The notes under the pieces are model-generated. The model did not search any database. It worked only from the letters and a program-made list of their open reading frames with translations, and was not told the origin of the DNA. DNA of 64,000 nucleotides, taken from positions 62,001 through 126,000 of the forward strand of contig NZ_JBFABE010000015.1 in the NCBI RefSeq assembly GCF_040640155.1, given 5' to 3'. Shown piece by piece: positions 42,122-51,889 of the stretch; within the stretch, counting starts at the first letter, position 1; each line of letters opens with the position of its first letter. Origin of the DNA: Streptosporangium sp040640155 (lineage in GTDB: Bacteria; Actinomycetota; Actinomycetes; Streptosporangiales; Streptosporangiaceae). The position numbers were made by a program, and so were the translations under genes.

Positions 42122-42406
42122 TCTCATCGGGTTCGTTCGTCGGCGCGTCGCGCAGGGAAGACGCCGGCCCGGTGAGCAAACTGAACAGCCGAGAAAGTGC
42201 CCCGCGTCCGCAAGCAAGCGCGCCCCACGGCGTCGGAGGGCCGGTCCTCGGTAGTGGCCCCCGGTCATCATGGCGCGAAGCCATACGGAACCGGGCGCTT
42301 CGATCGAAGACCGGCGCTGCACCTACGGGGAGCCGGCAAAACGACGAACCAGGCGCGACACGTGCGTCTGGCCGGACGCGGGCGACCGATCCCAAGGAGG
42401 TCCCCC
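42122..42406 (+). other. Structured pnp leader, candidate Actino-pnp RNA
   Basis: These 285 nt lie between the rpsO hairpin and pnp and have no convincing gene. They hold several small helices: ATGGC-GCGAA-GCCAT at 42270-42284 and TTCGATCGAA at 42299-42308 flanked by GGGCGC/CCGGCGC. The Actino-pnp motif is known as a 5'-leader RNA of actinobacterial exoribonuclease genes, and this is where it would be expected. I cannot confirm the consensus by eye. Confidence 0.4.
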
Positions 42407-44812
42407 GTGGAGGGTGTCCACAGCAGCGAAGCCGTCATCGACAACGGCTCATTCGGCACGCGTACCATCCGGTTCGAGACCGGGCGGCTCGCGCGCCAGG
42501 CGGCCGGTGCCGCCGTCGTCTACCTCGACGACGACACGATGGTCCTGTCCGCGACCAGCGCGTCCAAGAACCCGCGCGAGAACCTCGACTTCTTCCCCCT
42601 CACGGTGGACGTCGAGGAGCGGATGTACGCCGCGGGCCGCATCCCCGGCTCGTTCTTCCGGCGTGAGGGCCGTCCCTCCGAGGACGCCGTCCTCACCTGC
42701 CGCCTGATCGACCGGCCGCTGCGCCCCTCGTTCGTCAAGGGCCTGCGCAACGAGATCCAGGTGGTCGCCACCGTCATGGCGCTCCACCCCGAGCACCTGT
42801 ACGACGTCGTGGCGATCAACGCCGCGTCGCTGTCCACCCAGCTCGCCGGGCTGCCGTTCTCCGGCCCGATCGGCGGCGTCCGCGTCGCCCTGATCGAGGG
42901 CCAGTGGGTCGCCTTCCCGACCAACACCGAGCTGGGAAGCGCCACCTTCGACATGGTGGTGGCGGGCCGCGTCCTGGAGGACGGCGACGTCGCGATCATG
43001 ATGGTCGAGGCCGAGTCCACCCGCGACACGCTCAAGCTCGTCGCCGAGGGCGCGGTGGCCCCCACCGAGGAGACCGTGGCCCAGGGCCTGGAGGCGGCCA
43101 AGCCGTTCATCAAGGTGCTCTGCGAGGCGCAGGCCAAGATCGCCAAGGTCGCCGCCAAGGAGACCGCCGAGTACCCGCTCTTCCTCGACTACCAGGACGA
43201 CGCCCTGGAGGCCGTGAACGGCGCGGTGCGCAGCGAGCTCGCCGCCGCGCTGACCATCGCCGGCAAGCAGGAGCGCGAGACCGAGATCGACCGCGTCCGG
43301 GCGCTGGTGCTGGAGAAGGCCGGCCCCGATTTCGAGGGCCGCGAGAAGGAGCTCGCCGCGGCGTTCCGGTCGCTGACCAAGAAGCTCATGCGCGAGCGGG
43401 TCATCTCCGAGGGCGTCCGCATCGACGGCCGCGGCGTCAAGGACATCCGGCAGCTCAGCGCCGAGGTCCACGTGGTCCCCCGGGTGCACGGCTCGGCCCT
43501 GTTCGAGCGCGGCGAGACCCAGATCCTGGGCATCACCACGCTCAACATGCTCCGCATGGAGCAGATGATCGACACGCTCAACCCCGAGCGCACCAAGCGC
43601 TACATGCACAACTACAACTTCCCGCCGTACTCCACCGGCGAGACCGGCCGGGTGGGCTCGCCCAAGCGCCGCGAGATCGGCCACGGCGCGCTCGCCGAGC
43701 GGGCGCTGCTGCCGGTGCTGCCGCTGCGCGAGGAGTTCCCGTACGCGATCCGCCAGGTCTCCGAGGCGCTGAGCTCCAACGGCTCGACCTCCATGGGCTC
43801 GGTCTGCGCCTCGACGATGTCGCTGCTGGACGCGGGCGTCCCGCTCAAGGGCATCGTCGCGGGCATCGCGATGGGCCTGATCAACGAGGGCGACCAGTAC
43901 GTCACGCTGACCGACATCCTCGGGGCCGAGGACGCCATGGGCGACATGGACTTCAAGGTCGCCGGCACCAAGGACGTCATCACCGCGCTCCAGCTCGACA
44001 CCAAGCTGGACGGCATCCCCGCCTCGGTGCTCTCGGCCGCGCTGAAGCAGGCCAAGGGCGCCCGTCTGGCGATCATCGACGTGATGCAGGAGGCCATCGA
44101 CTCCCCGGCGGAGATGAACGCGACGGCCCCGCGCATCATCACGATCAAGATCCCGGTGGACAAGATCGGAGAGGTCATCGGCCCGAAGGGCAAGATGATC
44201 AACCAGATCCAGGACGACACCGGCGCCGAGATCACCCTGGAGGACGACGGCACCATCTACATCGGTGCCACCGACGGCCCGTCCGCCGAGGCGGCCAGGT
44301 CGGCGATCAACGCCATCGCCAACCCGCACATGCCCGAGGTCGGCGAGCGCTACCTGGGCACGGTCGTCAAGATCGCGGCCTTCGGCGCGTTCATCTCCCT
44401 CATGCCGGGCAAGGACGGCCTGCTGCACGTCTCCCAGATCCGCAAGCTGCACGGCGGCAAGCGCATCGAGAACGTCGAGGACGTCATGAACGTCGGCGAG
44501 AAGGTCCAGGTGGAGATCGCCGAGATCGACTCGCGCGGCAAGCTCTCCCTGGTGCCCGTCGAGGTCATCGAGAAGGAGGCGACGGCCGGCGCCGGTGCCG
44601 ACTCCGGCGACGACTCCGGTGACGACGACTCCCCGGCGGCGGCCCCCGCGGCCGAGGCCTCCGGCGAGGACCGCCCGCCCCGCGAGGAGCGCTCGCGTGA
44701 CGACCGGCCCCGCGAGGAGCGGCCGCGCCGCACCCGTACCCGCAGCAGCGGCGGCGGTGGCGGTGGCGGCGGCAACCGTGGCGGCGGCGGAGGGGAAGAC
44801 CGCAACTCGTGA
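42407..44812 (+). CDS. pnp: Polynucleotide phosphorylase
   Basis: PNPase degrades and tails RNA. GTG 42407 is chosen because AAGGAGGT lies 6 nt upstream, giving 801 residues; an in-frame ATG at 42197 would translate the leader. The first RNase PH domain (about residues 15-145), the helical domain, the second RNase PH domain (about 325-540, including GERGETQILGITTL-like ERGETQILGITTL and SMGSVCASTMSLLDAGV) are followed by KH (KIGEVIGPKGKMINQI) and S1 (GERYLGTVVKIAAFGAFISL). The last 60 residues are acidic then Arg/Gly-rich. The stop overlaps the M16 start. Confidence 0.96.
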   Translation: MEGVHSSEAVIDNGSFGTRTIRFETGRLARQAAGAAVVYLDDDTMVLSATSASKNPRENLDFFPLTVDVEERMYAAGRIPGSFFRREGRPSEDAVLTCRLIDRPLRPSFVKGLRNEIQVVATVMALHPEHLYDVVAINAASLSTQLAGLPFSGPIGGVRVALIEGQWVAFPTNTELGSATFDMVVAGRVLEDGDVAIMMVEAESTRDTLKLVAEGAVAPTEETVAQGLEAAKPFIKVLCEAQAKIAKVAAKETAEYPLFLDYQDDALEAVNGAVRSELAAALTIAGKQERETEIDRVRALVLEKAGPDFEGREKELAAAFRSLTKKLMRERVISEGVRIDGRGVKDIRQLSAEVHVVPRVHGSALFERGETQILGITTLNMLRMEQMIDTLNPERTKRYMHNYNFPPYSTGETGRVGSPKRREIGHGALAERALLPVLPLREEFPYAIRQVSEALSSNGSTSMGSVCASTMSLLDAGVPLKGIVAGIAMGLINEGDQYVTLTDILGAEDAMGDMDFKVAGTKDVITALQLDTKLDGIPASVLSAALKQAKGARLAIIDVMQEAIDSPAEMNATAPRIITIKIPVDKIGEVIGPKGKMINQIQDDTGAEITLEDDGTIYIGATDGPSAEAARSAINAIANPHMPEVGERYLGTVVKIAAFGAFISLMPGKDGLLHVSQIRKLHGGKRIENVEDVMNVGEKVQVEIAEIDSRGKLSLVPVEVIEKEATAGAGADSGDDSGDDDSPAAAPAAEASGEDRPPREERSRDDRPREERPRRTRTRSSGGGGGGGGNRGGGGGEDRNS

Positions 44813-46125
44813 TCACCACCACTCTGCACCCCGGCAAGGACGGCGCCGGGGTCGTGAAGCGCACCGTCCTCCCCGGTGGGCTCCGGGTGGTGACCGAGTC
44901 CATGCCGACCGTGCGTTCCGTCGCGGTCGGCATGTGGGTCGGCATCGGATCGAGAGACGAGTCCCCCCAGCACATGGGGTCCTCCCACTTCCTCGAACAC
45001 CTGCTGTTCAAGGGCACGCCCACCAGGGACGCCCTGGAGATCTCGGCGGCCATCGAGGGCATCGGCGGTGAGATCAACGCCTTCACCGCCAAGGAGTACA
45101 CCTGCTACTACGCGCGGGTCCTCGACGAGGACCTGCGGGTGGCGATCGACGTGCTCGCCGACGTGGTGACCTCGTCGATCATCGCCTCCGAGGACGTCGA
45201 GGCCGAGCGCGGCGTGATCCTGGAGGAGATCGCCATGCACGACGACGACCCCTCGGACGTGGTGCACGAGCAGTTCTCCGCCGAGCTGTACGGGGACACG
45301 CCCGTCGGCAGGCCCATCCTCGGCACCGTGGAGTCGATCACCGCGGTCACCCGGGACCGGATCGCCGAGTACTACCGGCGCTACTACCTGCCGACCCACA
45401 CCGTGGTGTCGGTGGCCGGGAACGTCGACCACGAGCGGGTCGTCGCCCTGGTCGCGGCCGCCTACGAGCGGGCCGGGGCACTGGGCGGGGACGCCTCGCC
45501 GGTGGCGCCCCGGGTGGGCGGGCCGGGCGTCGAGACGCGTTCGGGCACGCGGGTGGTACACCGGGCGACCGAGCAGGCCAACCTGGTCCTCGGCACGACC
45601 GCGCTGACCCGCACCGACGAGCGCCGTTTCGCGCTCGGCGTGCTCAACGCGGCCCTGGGCGGCGGCATGTCCTCGCGCCTGTTCCAGGAGATCAGGGAGA
45701 AGAGGGGCCTGGCCTACTCGGCCTACTCCTACACCTCCGCCCTGGCCGACACCGGCCAGTTCGGCATCTACGTCGGCTGCCTGCCGTCCAAGATCGACGA
45801 AGTGCTGAAGATCTGCCGCGAGGAGGTGCGACGGGTGCTCGCCGACGGCATCACCGAGGAGGAGCTCGTCCGCGGCAAGGGCCAGATGCGCGGCGGCCTC
45901 GTCCTCGGCCTGGAGGACACCGGTTCCCGGATGTCCAGGATCGGCAAGGGCGAGCTGGTCTTCGACGAGCTCCTGCCGGTCGACGACCTGCTCGCCAGGA
46001 TCGACGCGGTGACCCCGGAGCAGATCACCGAGGTCGCCGAGGACGTGCTCAACCGCCCGATGACCCTGGCGGTCATCGGCCCGTACGACGAGGACAGGGA
46101 CTTCGGCGCGGTCCTGACCGGCTGA
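44809..46125 (+). CDS. M16-family zinc metallopeptidase
   Basis: This 438-residue pitrilysin-fold protease follows pnp with a GTGA overlap. The inverted zinc motif HFLEH (in SSHFLEHLLFKGTP, about 60-73) and the second Glu region (EDVEAERGVILEEIAMHDDDP) are intact, as is the C-terminal RGLAYSAYSYTSALADTG substrate-binding region (R/Y pair). Family members near pnp act as processing peptidases or peptide degraders. The size is that of the two-domain bacterial form. A hairpin directly after the stop ends the operon. Confidence 0.93.
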   Translation: MITTTLHPGKDGAGVVKRTVLPGGLRVVTESMPTVRSVAVGMWVGIGSRDESPQHMGSSHFLEHLLFKGTPTRDALEISAAIEGIGGEINAFTAKEYTCYYARVLDEDLRVAIDVLADVVTSSIIASEDVEAERGVILEEIAMHDDDPSDVVHEQFSAELYGDTPVGRPILGTVESITAVTRDRIAEYYRRYYLPTHTVVSVAGNVDHERVVALVAAAYERAGALGGDASPVAPRVGGPGVETRSGTRVVHRATEQANLVLGTTALTRTDERRFALGVLNAALGGGMSSRLFQEIREKRGLAYSAYSYTSALADTGQFGIYVGCLPSKIDEVLKICREEVRRVLADGITEEELVRGKGQMRGGLVLGLEDTGSRMSRIGKGELVFDELLPVDDLLARIDAVTPEQITEVAEDVLNRPMTLAVIGPYDEDRDFGAVLTG

Positions 46126-46126
46126 A

Positions 46127-46156
46127 CGGTTCAGGCCGATCGACCGGCCTGAACCG
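46127..46156 (+). terminator. Hairpin after the M16 peptidase gene
   Basis: CGGTTCAGGCCG (46127-46138) and CGGCCTGAACCG (46145-46156) are exact complements with a 6-nt loop. It starts 2 nt after the stop codon. Confidence 0.75.
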
Positions 46157-46200
46157 CTGAGCGGTCCCGACCGGCCGAACGGCTGACGTACCTGTCGCGA

Positions 46201-46233
46201 GACGGCCCCGGCGCTCCCCGCGCCGGGGCCGTC
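46201..46233 (+). terminator. Second hairpin in the M16-dapB gap
   Basis: GACGGCCCCGGCGC (46201-46214) is an exact reverse complement of 46220-46233 with a 5-nt loop. With the first hairpin it separates the pnp operon from dapB. Confidence 0.75.
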
Positions 46234-46286
46234 CCGCCGTCCGGGACCTTTTCCGCCGTCCCGAGGCCCTTCGGTATATTGGCCCC

Positions 46287-47024
46287 GTGATCAGGGTCGG
46301 AGTTCTCGGCGCCCGCGGGCGCGTCGGTGTCGAAGTGTGCAGGGCCGTCGAGGCGGCGGACGATCTGGAGCTGGTCGCGGCCGTCGACCAGGACGACCCG
46401 ATCGAGCGCCTGGAGGCCGCCGAGGTGGTGGTCGACTTCACCCACCCCGACGTCGTCATGGACAACCTCGAATGGTGCATCTCGCACGGCATCCACCCGG
46501 TGGTCGGAACCACCGGCTTCGACACCGGGCGGCTGGCGACCGTGCGGGGCTGGCTGGAGGCCGACCCCGGGGTCAACGCGCTGATCGCCCCCAACTTCGG
46601 CATCGCCGCCGTGCTCATGATGCACTTCGCCCGGCAGGCCGCCCGCTACTTCGAGTCCGCCGAGATCATCGAGTTGCACCACCCGAACAAGGCCGACGCG
46701 CCCTCCGGCACCGCCCGCCGTACGGCGGAACTGGTCGCCGAGGCCCGGCGCGAGGCCGGATCCGCGCCGATGCCCGACGCGACCAGCACCGAGCTGGACG
46801 GCGCCCGCGGCGCCGACGTCGACGGCGTCCGTGTTCACGCGGTGCGGCTGGCCGGGCTCATCGCCCACCAGGAGGTGATCCTGGGCGGCGACGGTGAGAT
46901 CCTCACCATCCGCCACGACACCATGAACCGCTCGTCGTTCACCCCGGGCGTGCTCCTGGGCGTGCGCCGCGTCCGTGAGCTGCCCGGCCTGACCGTCGGC
47001 CTGGAGAACCTCCTCGACCTGTAG
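46287..47024 (+). CDS. dapB: 4-hydroxy-tetrahydrodipicolinate reductase DapB
   Basis: This 245-residue enzyme is in lysine and diaminopimelate synthesis. It has the N-terminal VGVLGARGRVGVEV dinucleotide site, VVDFTHPDVVMDN, GTTGFD and the substrate motif ELHHPNKADAPSGTA, plus the C-terminal HAVRLAGLIAHQEVILGG. TATATT at 46275-46280 is 6 nt before GTG 46287 and no Shine-Dalgarno sequence is present, so the mRNA is probably leaderless. The partner dapA is 15 kb downstream with unrelated genes between. Confidence 0.96.
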   Translation: MIRVGVLGARGRVGVEVCRAVEAADDLELVAAVDQDDPIERLEAAEVVVDFTHPDVVMDNLEWCISHGIHPVVGTTGFDTGRLATVRGWLEADPGVNALIAPNFGIAAVLMMHFARQAARYFESAEIIELHHPNKADAPSGTARRTAELVAEARREAGSAPMPDATSTELDGARGADVDGVRVHAVRLAGLIAHQEVILGGDGEILTIRHDTMNRSSFTPGVLLGVRRVRELPGLTVGLENLLDL

Positions 47025-47045
47025 GGGCCGGGGCCCGGGAGGGGC

Positions 47046-49430
47046 TCAGGGGACGACGGTGTGGGTCTTGGCGACGGCGACCCTGGAGCCGGCGAGGAAC
47101 ATCCACTCCGGCGGGGGGACGTAGCCCGGGATCGCGGCCATGTCCCCGGGAGCCGAGCTGACGTCCGTGACCCGCAGCCGGAGCGGCCCGTCGTGCCCCG
47201 CGAGGGTCAGGGAGACCTCGACGCCCTCCGGCCCGGGGGCGTGGAAGGTGAACGCCGCCCCGCGCCGCTCCCCGGACGTCTCTCCCGGCCGCTCCCCGGA
47301 TCCCCCCGCGGCCTCCTTCGGCAGGGGGCGGCCCGCCACGGTCAGCGAACGCAGCGCCGCCGTGGCCGGGGCGTCCAGGCGCAGCCCGATCTGGGGGGCG
47401 CCGCGCTCGGAGCGTATCCGGACGCGCAGGGTCCGTACGCCCCCCGCGACGGTGTCCTCGACCACCTTCACCGAGGGCGCCGCCAGCGTGGCCGCCCTCG
47501 CCGGGCCGACGAGGGCGGGGCCCGTCCACACGTCGGGGAACGGGTGCGCGGCCGAGGCCGGGCCGCCGTAGCGGCGGGCCCACGCGTCGGGGGACGCCGA
47601 GGTCACCCAGACGGCCTTGCCGGTGTCGGCGTCCAGCCCGTACCCCAGCCCGGTCCTTCTGGGGTGGTCCGCGTCGGTCCTCTCGAGGCGCAGGCCGACG
47701 CCCACCAGGACGATCGAGACGGCCAGCGCCGCCAGCGGGACCAGGAGGGAACGCCGGCGCGGCCAGAGGAACTCGACCAGCGGCAGGGTGAGCCCGACGA
47801 GGAGGACCGCCTGCGGCATGACGGCGTAGCCGGCGTACGCCAGCCCCATCGGCAGGGCCGTCCAGGTGCCCGGCGCCAGGATCAGCGCGGCCGGCAGCAG
47901 GCCGGCGGTCAGGGCGGGGACACGCCATCGCGCCGGAGCGTACAGGGCCGCCAGCCCGCCCAGGGCGGCCCCCAGGGCGGGCCAGGCCAGGGAGTGCGAG
48001 GAGCCGGGCGAGGCGACGCCCAGCCCCAGCCCCAGGAACGCCGTCCAGATCAGCATGCCCAGCGCGAGCGCGCGGGAGCCGAGCCGGCGGCGCAGCAGCG
48101 CGTACCAGGCCAGCGGGACCGTGATCGCGAGCGCCAGCAGGGCGAGCCAGAACGGCTCGGGCCGGTACGGCGTCGTGGTCGCGGTCCCGCCGAGGTCGGG
48201 CCGGATCGTCGTGAGCGCGTCCCAGAACACCAGGCCCGCGCCGACGGTGAGCCCGATCGGGATCAGGGCCGACACGGTCGCCAGCAGGGTTCGCCGGAGC
48301 GTGACCGCGCCCCGGCGGCGGGCCAGGAGGACCAGCGCCAGCGTCGCCACGAAGGCGAGGCCCCCCAGGACGGACGCCGCCCAGGCCGGATAGCGGACCA
48401 GGATCCCGGGAGGGACGTTGAAGTAGACCAGGTCCTGCCCGTCGGCCGTCCGCGCCAGGTCGGCGTCGCCGAACGCCCGCACGAGCGCCAGCGTGTTGTC
48501 CCCCATCTGCTGCAGCGTCGGCAGATCGACGCGGGAGGGGTCGTCGAGGACGCTGTGGTAGTAGGTGCCCGCGCCCGCGAAGGCGGAGTCCAGCACCGAC
48601 ATGCCGGCCGGGGCGAAGGCGGTGAAGTCGGTGTCGTTGGGGAGGATCTCCATGAGATCGGCGAAGGTGGAGTCGGCCACCGGGTGGGGGGCCGCCGATC
48701 CGAACACCGAGATCAGGCCGGCGTTGGGTCTGGTGGACCGGAACATCAGCACGGGACCCTTCGCCCCCCGCGCCTCGTGGTTGAGCACCACGCTCCTTCC
48801 CCGTGCGAGGGGGTGCCCGGCGACGAAGGCCTCCGCGCCCAGGAGTCCGGCTTCCTCGCCGTCGGTGATGAGGAGCACCACGTCGTTGCGCGGGCGTCTC
48901 CCGTCGGCGAGCAGCGCCCGCGCCGCCTCGAGGGCGCTCGCCGTACCGGCTCCGTCGTCGTTGGCGCCCGGTCCCTCCGGGACCGAGTCGTAGTGCGCCG
49001 TCACGAAGACCCGCCCGGTGGGGGCGGTGCCCGGTATCAGCGCGACGATGTTGAGAACGCGGCCGGCGACGGCGGGCCAGGCCCCCAGGGACGACGGTGC
49101 GACGCCCGTCGCCTCCTGCACCTCGGGCCGCAGGCCCATCCGCCGTAACTCGTCGACGAGGTACTCGCGAACCCGGGCGTGCTCGGCCGTGCCGACCGGG
49201 TGCGGCGCGGTCGCGAAACGCTCGATGTGGGAGAAGGCGCGCCGGGCGCTGAAGTCCCGTCCCGGGGCGTCGGCCGGGCTCACCGAGAAGGGGGTGATGT
49301 CCACGACCGCCCCGACGGCGGCCAGCAGCAGCACACCCAGGGCCACCAGCCCGGAGGCGAGGGACCACCGGGTCCGCGTGGCGGAGGCGTCCTCGCGGGC
49401 GGGTGAGGTTCGGTTCTCGCTCGTCGTCAT
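47046..49430 (-). CDS. Membrane M28-family aminopeptidase-like protein
   Basis: This large protein of about 794 residues begins at ATG 49430 (MTTSENRTSPARED, GGAG 9 nt upstream; ATG 49478 is longer). A transmembrane anchor (SLASGLVALGVLLLAAVGAVV) precedes an extracytoplasmic M28 domain (about residues 60-340) with VFVTAHYDSVPEGPGANDDGAGTASALE (His, Asp) and VVLLITDGEEAGLLGA (Glu-Glu). About nine further helices (350-600) and a large exterior C-terminal domain (about 605-794) follow. This layout is like eukaryotic ER-type M28 peptidases. The role is probably peptide trimming at the cell surface. Stand-alone gene. Confidence 0.85.
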   Translation of the reverse strand: MTTSENRTSPAREDASATRTRWSLASGLVALGVLLLAAVGAVVDITPFSVSPADAPGRDFSARRAFSHIERFATAPHPVGTAEHARVREYLVDELRRMGLRPEVQEATGVAPSSLGAWPAVAGRVLNIVALIPGTAPTGRVFVTAHYDSVPEGPGANDDGAGTASALEAARALLADGRRPRNDVVLLITDGEEAGLLGAEAFVAGHPLARGRSVVLNHEARGAKGPVLMFRSTRPNAGLISVFGSAAPHPVADSTFADLMEILPNDTDFTAFAPAGMSVLDSAFAGAGTYYHSVLDDPSRVDLPTLQQMGDNTLALVRAFGDADLARTADGQDLVYFNVPPGILVRYPAWAASVLGGLAFVATLALVLLARRRGAVTLRRTLLATVSALIPIGLTVGAGLVFWDALTTIRPDLGGTATTTPYRPEPFWLALLALAITVPLAWYALLRRRLGSRALALGMLIWTAFLGLGLGVASPGSSHSLAWPALGAALGGLAALYAPARWRVPALTAGLLPAALILAPGTWTALPMGLAYAGYAVMPQAVLLVGLTLPLVEFLWPRRRSLLVPLAALAVSIVLVGVGLRLERTDADHPRRTGLGYGLDADTGKAVWVTSASPDAWARRYGGPASAAHPFPDVWTGPALVGPARAATLAAPSVKVVEDTVAGGVRTLRVRIRSERGAPQIGLRLDAPATAALRSLTVAGRPLPKEAAGGSGERPGETSGERRGAAFTFHAPGPEGVEVSLTLAGHDGPLRLRVTDVSSAPGDMAAIPGYVPPPEWMFLAGSRVAVAKTHTVVP

Positions 49431-49630
49431 CGCGATCGCTCCCGTGTCCTGACTTCCCCACGTCATCGTCCGCGCCACCGTAGACGATCACAAGGGGAAC
49501 GTCACGGCGTCTGCCGGGACGGGGCCGGGCACGCGACCGGCGACGGACCGGAACCGGTCCGGTGCCGCCCCGGTGACCTGGGAGACAATCCCTGTGATCC
49601 GCGCGGGACGCGGAGCTATCCTTCGATTCC

Positions 49631-50137
49631 ATGACAGGAATCCGATCCTCGACCTCCGAGGTGCGCTGGGCGCGGCAGGAGGAGCTGGCCGGGCTGGTCG
49701 CGGTGGAGCTCGCGGCCGACGGCCTCTTCGCCCGGGTCGGGATCACCTTCCCGCCGGGCACCACGATGATCGAGGAGGCCGGCGACCCCTCCCGGGTACT
49801 CGTCGCGGGGGAGCCCCCGATCGGTTTCGCCCTGTTCGGGCACGTCGACGGTCAGATCCACCTGGACCAGCTGGCCGTCCACCCCGACCACGGGCGCAGG
49901 GGCGCCGGCGGGCGCCTGGTGGAGGCCCTCTGCGCGCACGCCGCCGCGACCGGCCACACCTCGGTGACGCTGACGACCTACCGTGACGTGTCCTGGAACG
50001 CGCCCTGGTACGCCCGGCGCGGCTTCTCGGTGCTGGAGCCGGGGAAGTGGGGCCCGGAGCTGGCCGAGCTGGTACGTCACGAGCGGGAGCTGGGCATCGA
50101 GGTCGCCCCCCGCGTGGTGATGCGCCGCCCCCTGTGA
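49631..50137 (+). CDS. GNAT-family N-acetyltransferase
   Basis: This 168-residue GNAT protein has LDQLAVHPDHGRRGAGGRLVEAL (acetyl-CoA loop, about residues 77-99) and TLTTYRDVSWNAPWYARRGF. TATCCT at 49617-49622 is 8 nt before ATG 49631 and there is no Shine-Dalgarno sequence, which points to a leaderless mRNA. The substrate is not predictable. The following 90 nt hold a decayed CCGTGACG-like repeat. Confidence 0.85.
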   Translation: MTGIRSSTSEVRWARQEELAGLVAVELAADGLFARVGITFPPGTTMIEEAGDPSRVLVAGEPPIGFALFGHVDGQIHLDQLAVHPDHGRRGAGGRLVEALCAHAAATGHTSVTLTTYRDVSWNAPWYARRGFSVLEPGKWGPELAELVRHERELGIEVAPRVVMRRPL

Positions 50138-50234
50138 CGGGCCGTCTGCCGGGACGCGCGCCGCCTGCCGTGGTGCGAGGCCTGCCGTGACGCACCGCCC
50201 GCCGTGACGGGGAGCCGGAAGGCGCGAGCGAGGG

Positions 50235-51104
50235 TCAGAGGGCCAGGCCGACGGTCAGCAGCAGGCCGTACACGAGCTGGAAGCGCCCCGTCTGCTGGAG
50301 CGTCGCGATGAGCGCCGGGCCGGTCGCGCCCTCCGCGACGGCCCGCACCGGGGCGACGGCGAGGGGGGCGGCGAGCAGGGCCAGCGCGGTGAACGTCCAC
50401 CACGGCGCCAGGGCGACCGCGACCAGCAGGGGCAGCGTCAGGCAGAGGGTGTACAGGACGCGGGTGCGCCGGTCGCCGAGGACCACGGCCATGGTGCGCT
50501 TGCCCGCCGGGCCGTCGGTCACCAGGTCGCGCAGGTTGTTGACCACCAGCATCGCGCACGCCAGCAGCCCCACCGGGACGGCCGCCGCCACCGCGAGCCA
50601 GGGCAGGCGTTCGAGCTGGACGTAGGTGGTGCCCGCCACGGCCACCAGGCCGAAGAACACGAACACCGAGATCTCGCCGAGCGCGCGGTACCCGTACGGG
50701 CGCGAGCCGCCGGTGTAGAACCAGGCGGCGGCGATCGAGGCCGCCCCGACCAGCAGCAGCCACCACGCGCCGGTGACCACGACCAGCACCAGCCCCGCCA
50801 CCGCGGCGGCCAGGAAGCAGGCCAGGGCCGCGACGAGGACCTGCCGGGGCGAGGACACCCCCGAGCCGACCAGCCGCATCGGGCCGACCCGCCGGGCGTC
50901 GGTGCCGCGCACCCCGTCGCTGTAGTCGTTGGCGTAGTTGACGCCCACCTGCAGGGCCAGCGCCACGAACAGGGCGACCAGCGCCCGCCACCACACCCCG
51001 CCGTCGTGTCCGATCGCGACCCCGGTGCCGACGGCGACCGGGACGACGGCGGCGGGAAGGGTGCGCGGGCGTGCTCCGGCGATCCACTGGCTCGGGGTGG
51101 CCAT
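50235..51104 (-). CDS. menA: 1,4-dihydroxy-2-naphthoate polyprenyltransferase MenA
   Basis: This 289-residue UbiA-superfamily membrane enzyme adds the isoprenoid tail in menaquinone synthesis. The aspartate motif is NYANDYSDGVRGTD (about 58-71), preceded by ARPRTLPAAVVPVAVG. The second conserved region is NNLRDLVTDGPAGKRTMAV. About eight hydrophobic helices are visible. ATG 51104 has the usual MATPSQWIAGARPRT start. No other men genes are in the window. Confidence 0.93.
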   Translation of the reverse strand: MATPSQWIAGARPRTLPAAVVPVAVGTGVAIGHDGGVWWRALVALFVALALQVGVNYANDYSDGVRGTDARRVGPMRLVGSGVSSPRQVLVAALACFLAAAVAGLVLVVVTGAWWLLLVGAASIAAAWFYTGGSRPYGYRALGEISVFVFFGLVAVAGTTYVQLERLPWLAVAAAVPVGLLACAMLVVNNLRDLVTDGPAGKRTMAVVLGDRRTRVLYTLCLTLPLLVAVALAPWWTFTALALLAAPLAVAPVRAVAEGATGPALIATLQQTGRFQLVYGLLLTVGLAL

Positions 51105-51144
51105 GGGGGTGCGGCGTTCCTCTCCGGATCCGTTTGACGCGGGT

Positions 51145-51756
51145 CTAGCTGATGTCGGTCGCCAGGCGGATCATCCGCACCGTACGGCCCATGTCGATGA
51201 CCCGCTCGGCCCCGTCGGCGCCCCACCCGGCGGACTCCAGGAAGCCGAGCACCGCGTGGTTGTCGGCGAAGACCCAGGTCACGATCGTGTGGTAGCCGTC
51301 GTCGCGCAGGTAGTCGACCGTGGCGTTGAGCAGCCGGCTGCCGTGACCGCGCCGGACGTGGTCGGGGTCGATCAGGAAGGTGAGCATCTCACCCGCGGTG
51401 GTCGGATCGAGGTCGGGGTCCTCGGCGGGGGCGTGCGAGGCCAGGCCCGCCACCTTCTCGGCGCCTCGCATCGCCGCCATGGCCTCGATGCCGCCGGGGC
51501 CGAGGGCGGGGAAGGCGTCGGTGTCCAGCACGACCTGCTCCACGGCCACCAGCACGCGGTGCCGCCGGCTGGGCGGGGAGGTGATCGCGTCCTCCCACTG
51601 CTGCCGCCACATGTTCTCGGCCGCCGGGCCGGTCATCTGCTCCAGCGGCCCTTCGGGAAGGAACTCCCGGTAACCGTACTTCCACGCGCGGATCTGGGTG
51701 CCCGTCACCGCGGCGACATCCTCGTGCCGAGCCGCCCGCACGCCTACGTCTGCCAT
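51145..51756 (-). CDS. GNAT-family N-acetyltransferase
   Basis: This 203-residue GNAT protein starts at ATG 51756, with AAGGAG 9 nt upstream; a longer in-frame start at 51825 would add an Arg-rich leader. GGEMLTFL-like TAGEMLTFLIDPDHVRRGHGSRLL (acetyl-CoA loop) and VTWVFADNHAVLGFLESAGW are the family signatures. The region VVLDTDAFPALGPGGIEAMAAM is an insert before the core. Substrate unknown. Confidence 0.82.
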   Translation of the reverse strand: MADVGVRAARHEDVAAVTGTQIRAWKYGYREFLPEGPLEQMTGPAAENMWRQQWEDAITSPPSRRHRVLVAVEQVVLDTDAFPALGPGGIEAMAAMRGAEKVAGLASHAPAEDPDLDPTTAGEMLTFLIDPDHVRRGHGSRLLNATVDYLRDDGYHTIVTWVFADNHAVLGFLESAGWGADGAERVIDMGRTVRMIRLATDIS

Positions 51757-51889
51757 CTCGGCCCGCTCCTTATCTGCCGTCTGCCGTCGCCTCGGAACGC
51801 GCTGTCTCGTGGGATCTCGTGCCACGCGAGCGGGCGTCAGGCGGGTGGATCCGTGAGGCAGGCTCTTACACCGTATCGGGGAATCCGAC

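Noticed and set aside
43591..43605. ACCAAGCGCTACATG in pnp as a fifth KstR2-like operator
   Set aside because: Only the left half-site matches; it is ordinary coding sequence with no palindrome and no promoter.
46939..49764. A 941-codon frame overlapping the M28 peptidase gene
   Set aside because: The M28 frame has the catalytic motifs and membrane helices; the other is Arg/Pro-rich shadow sequence.
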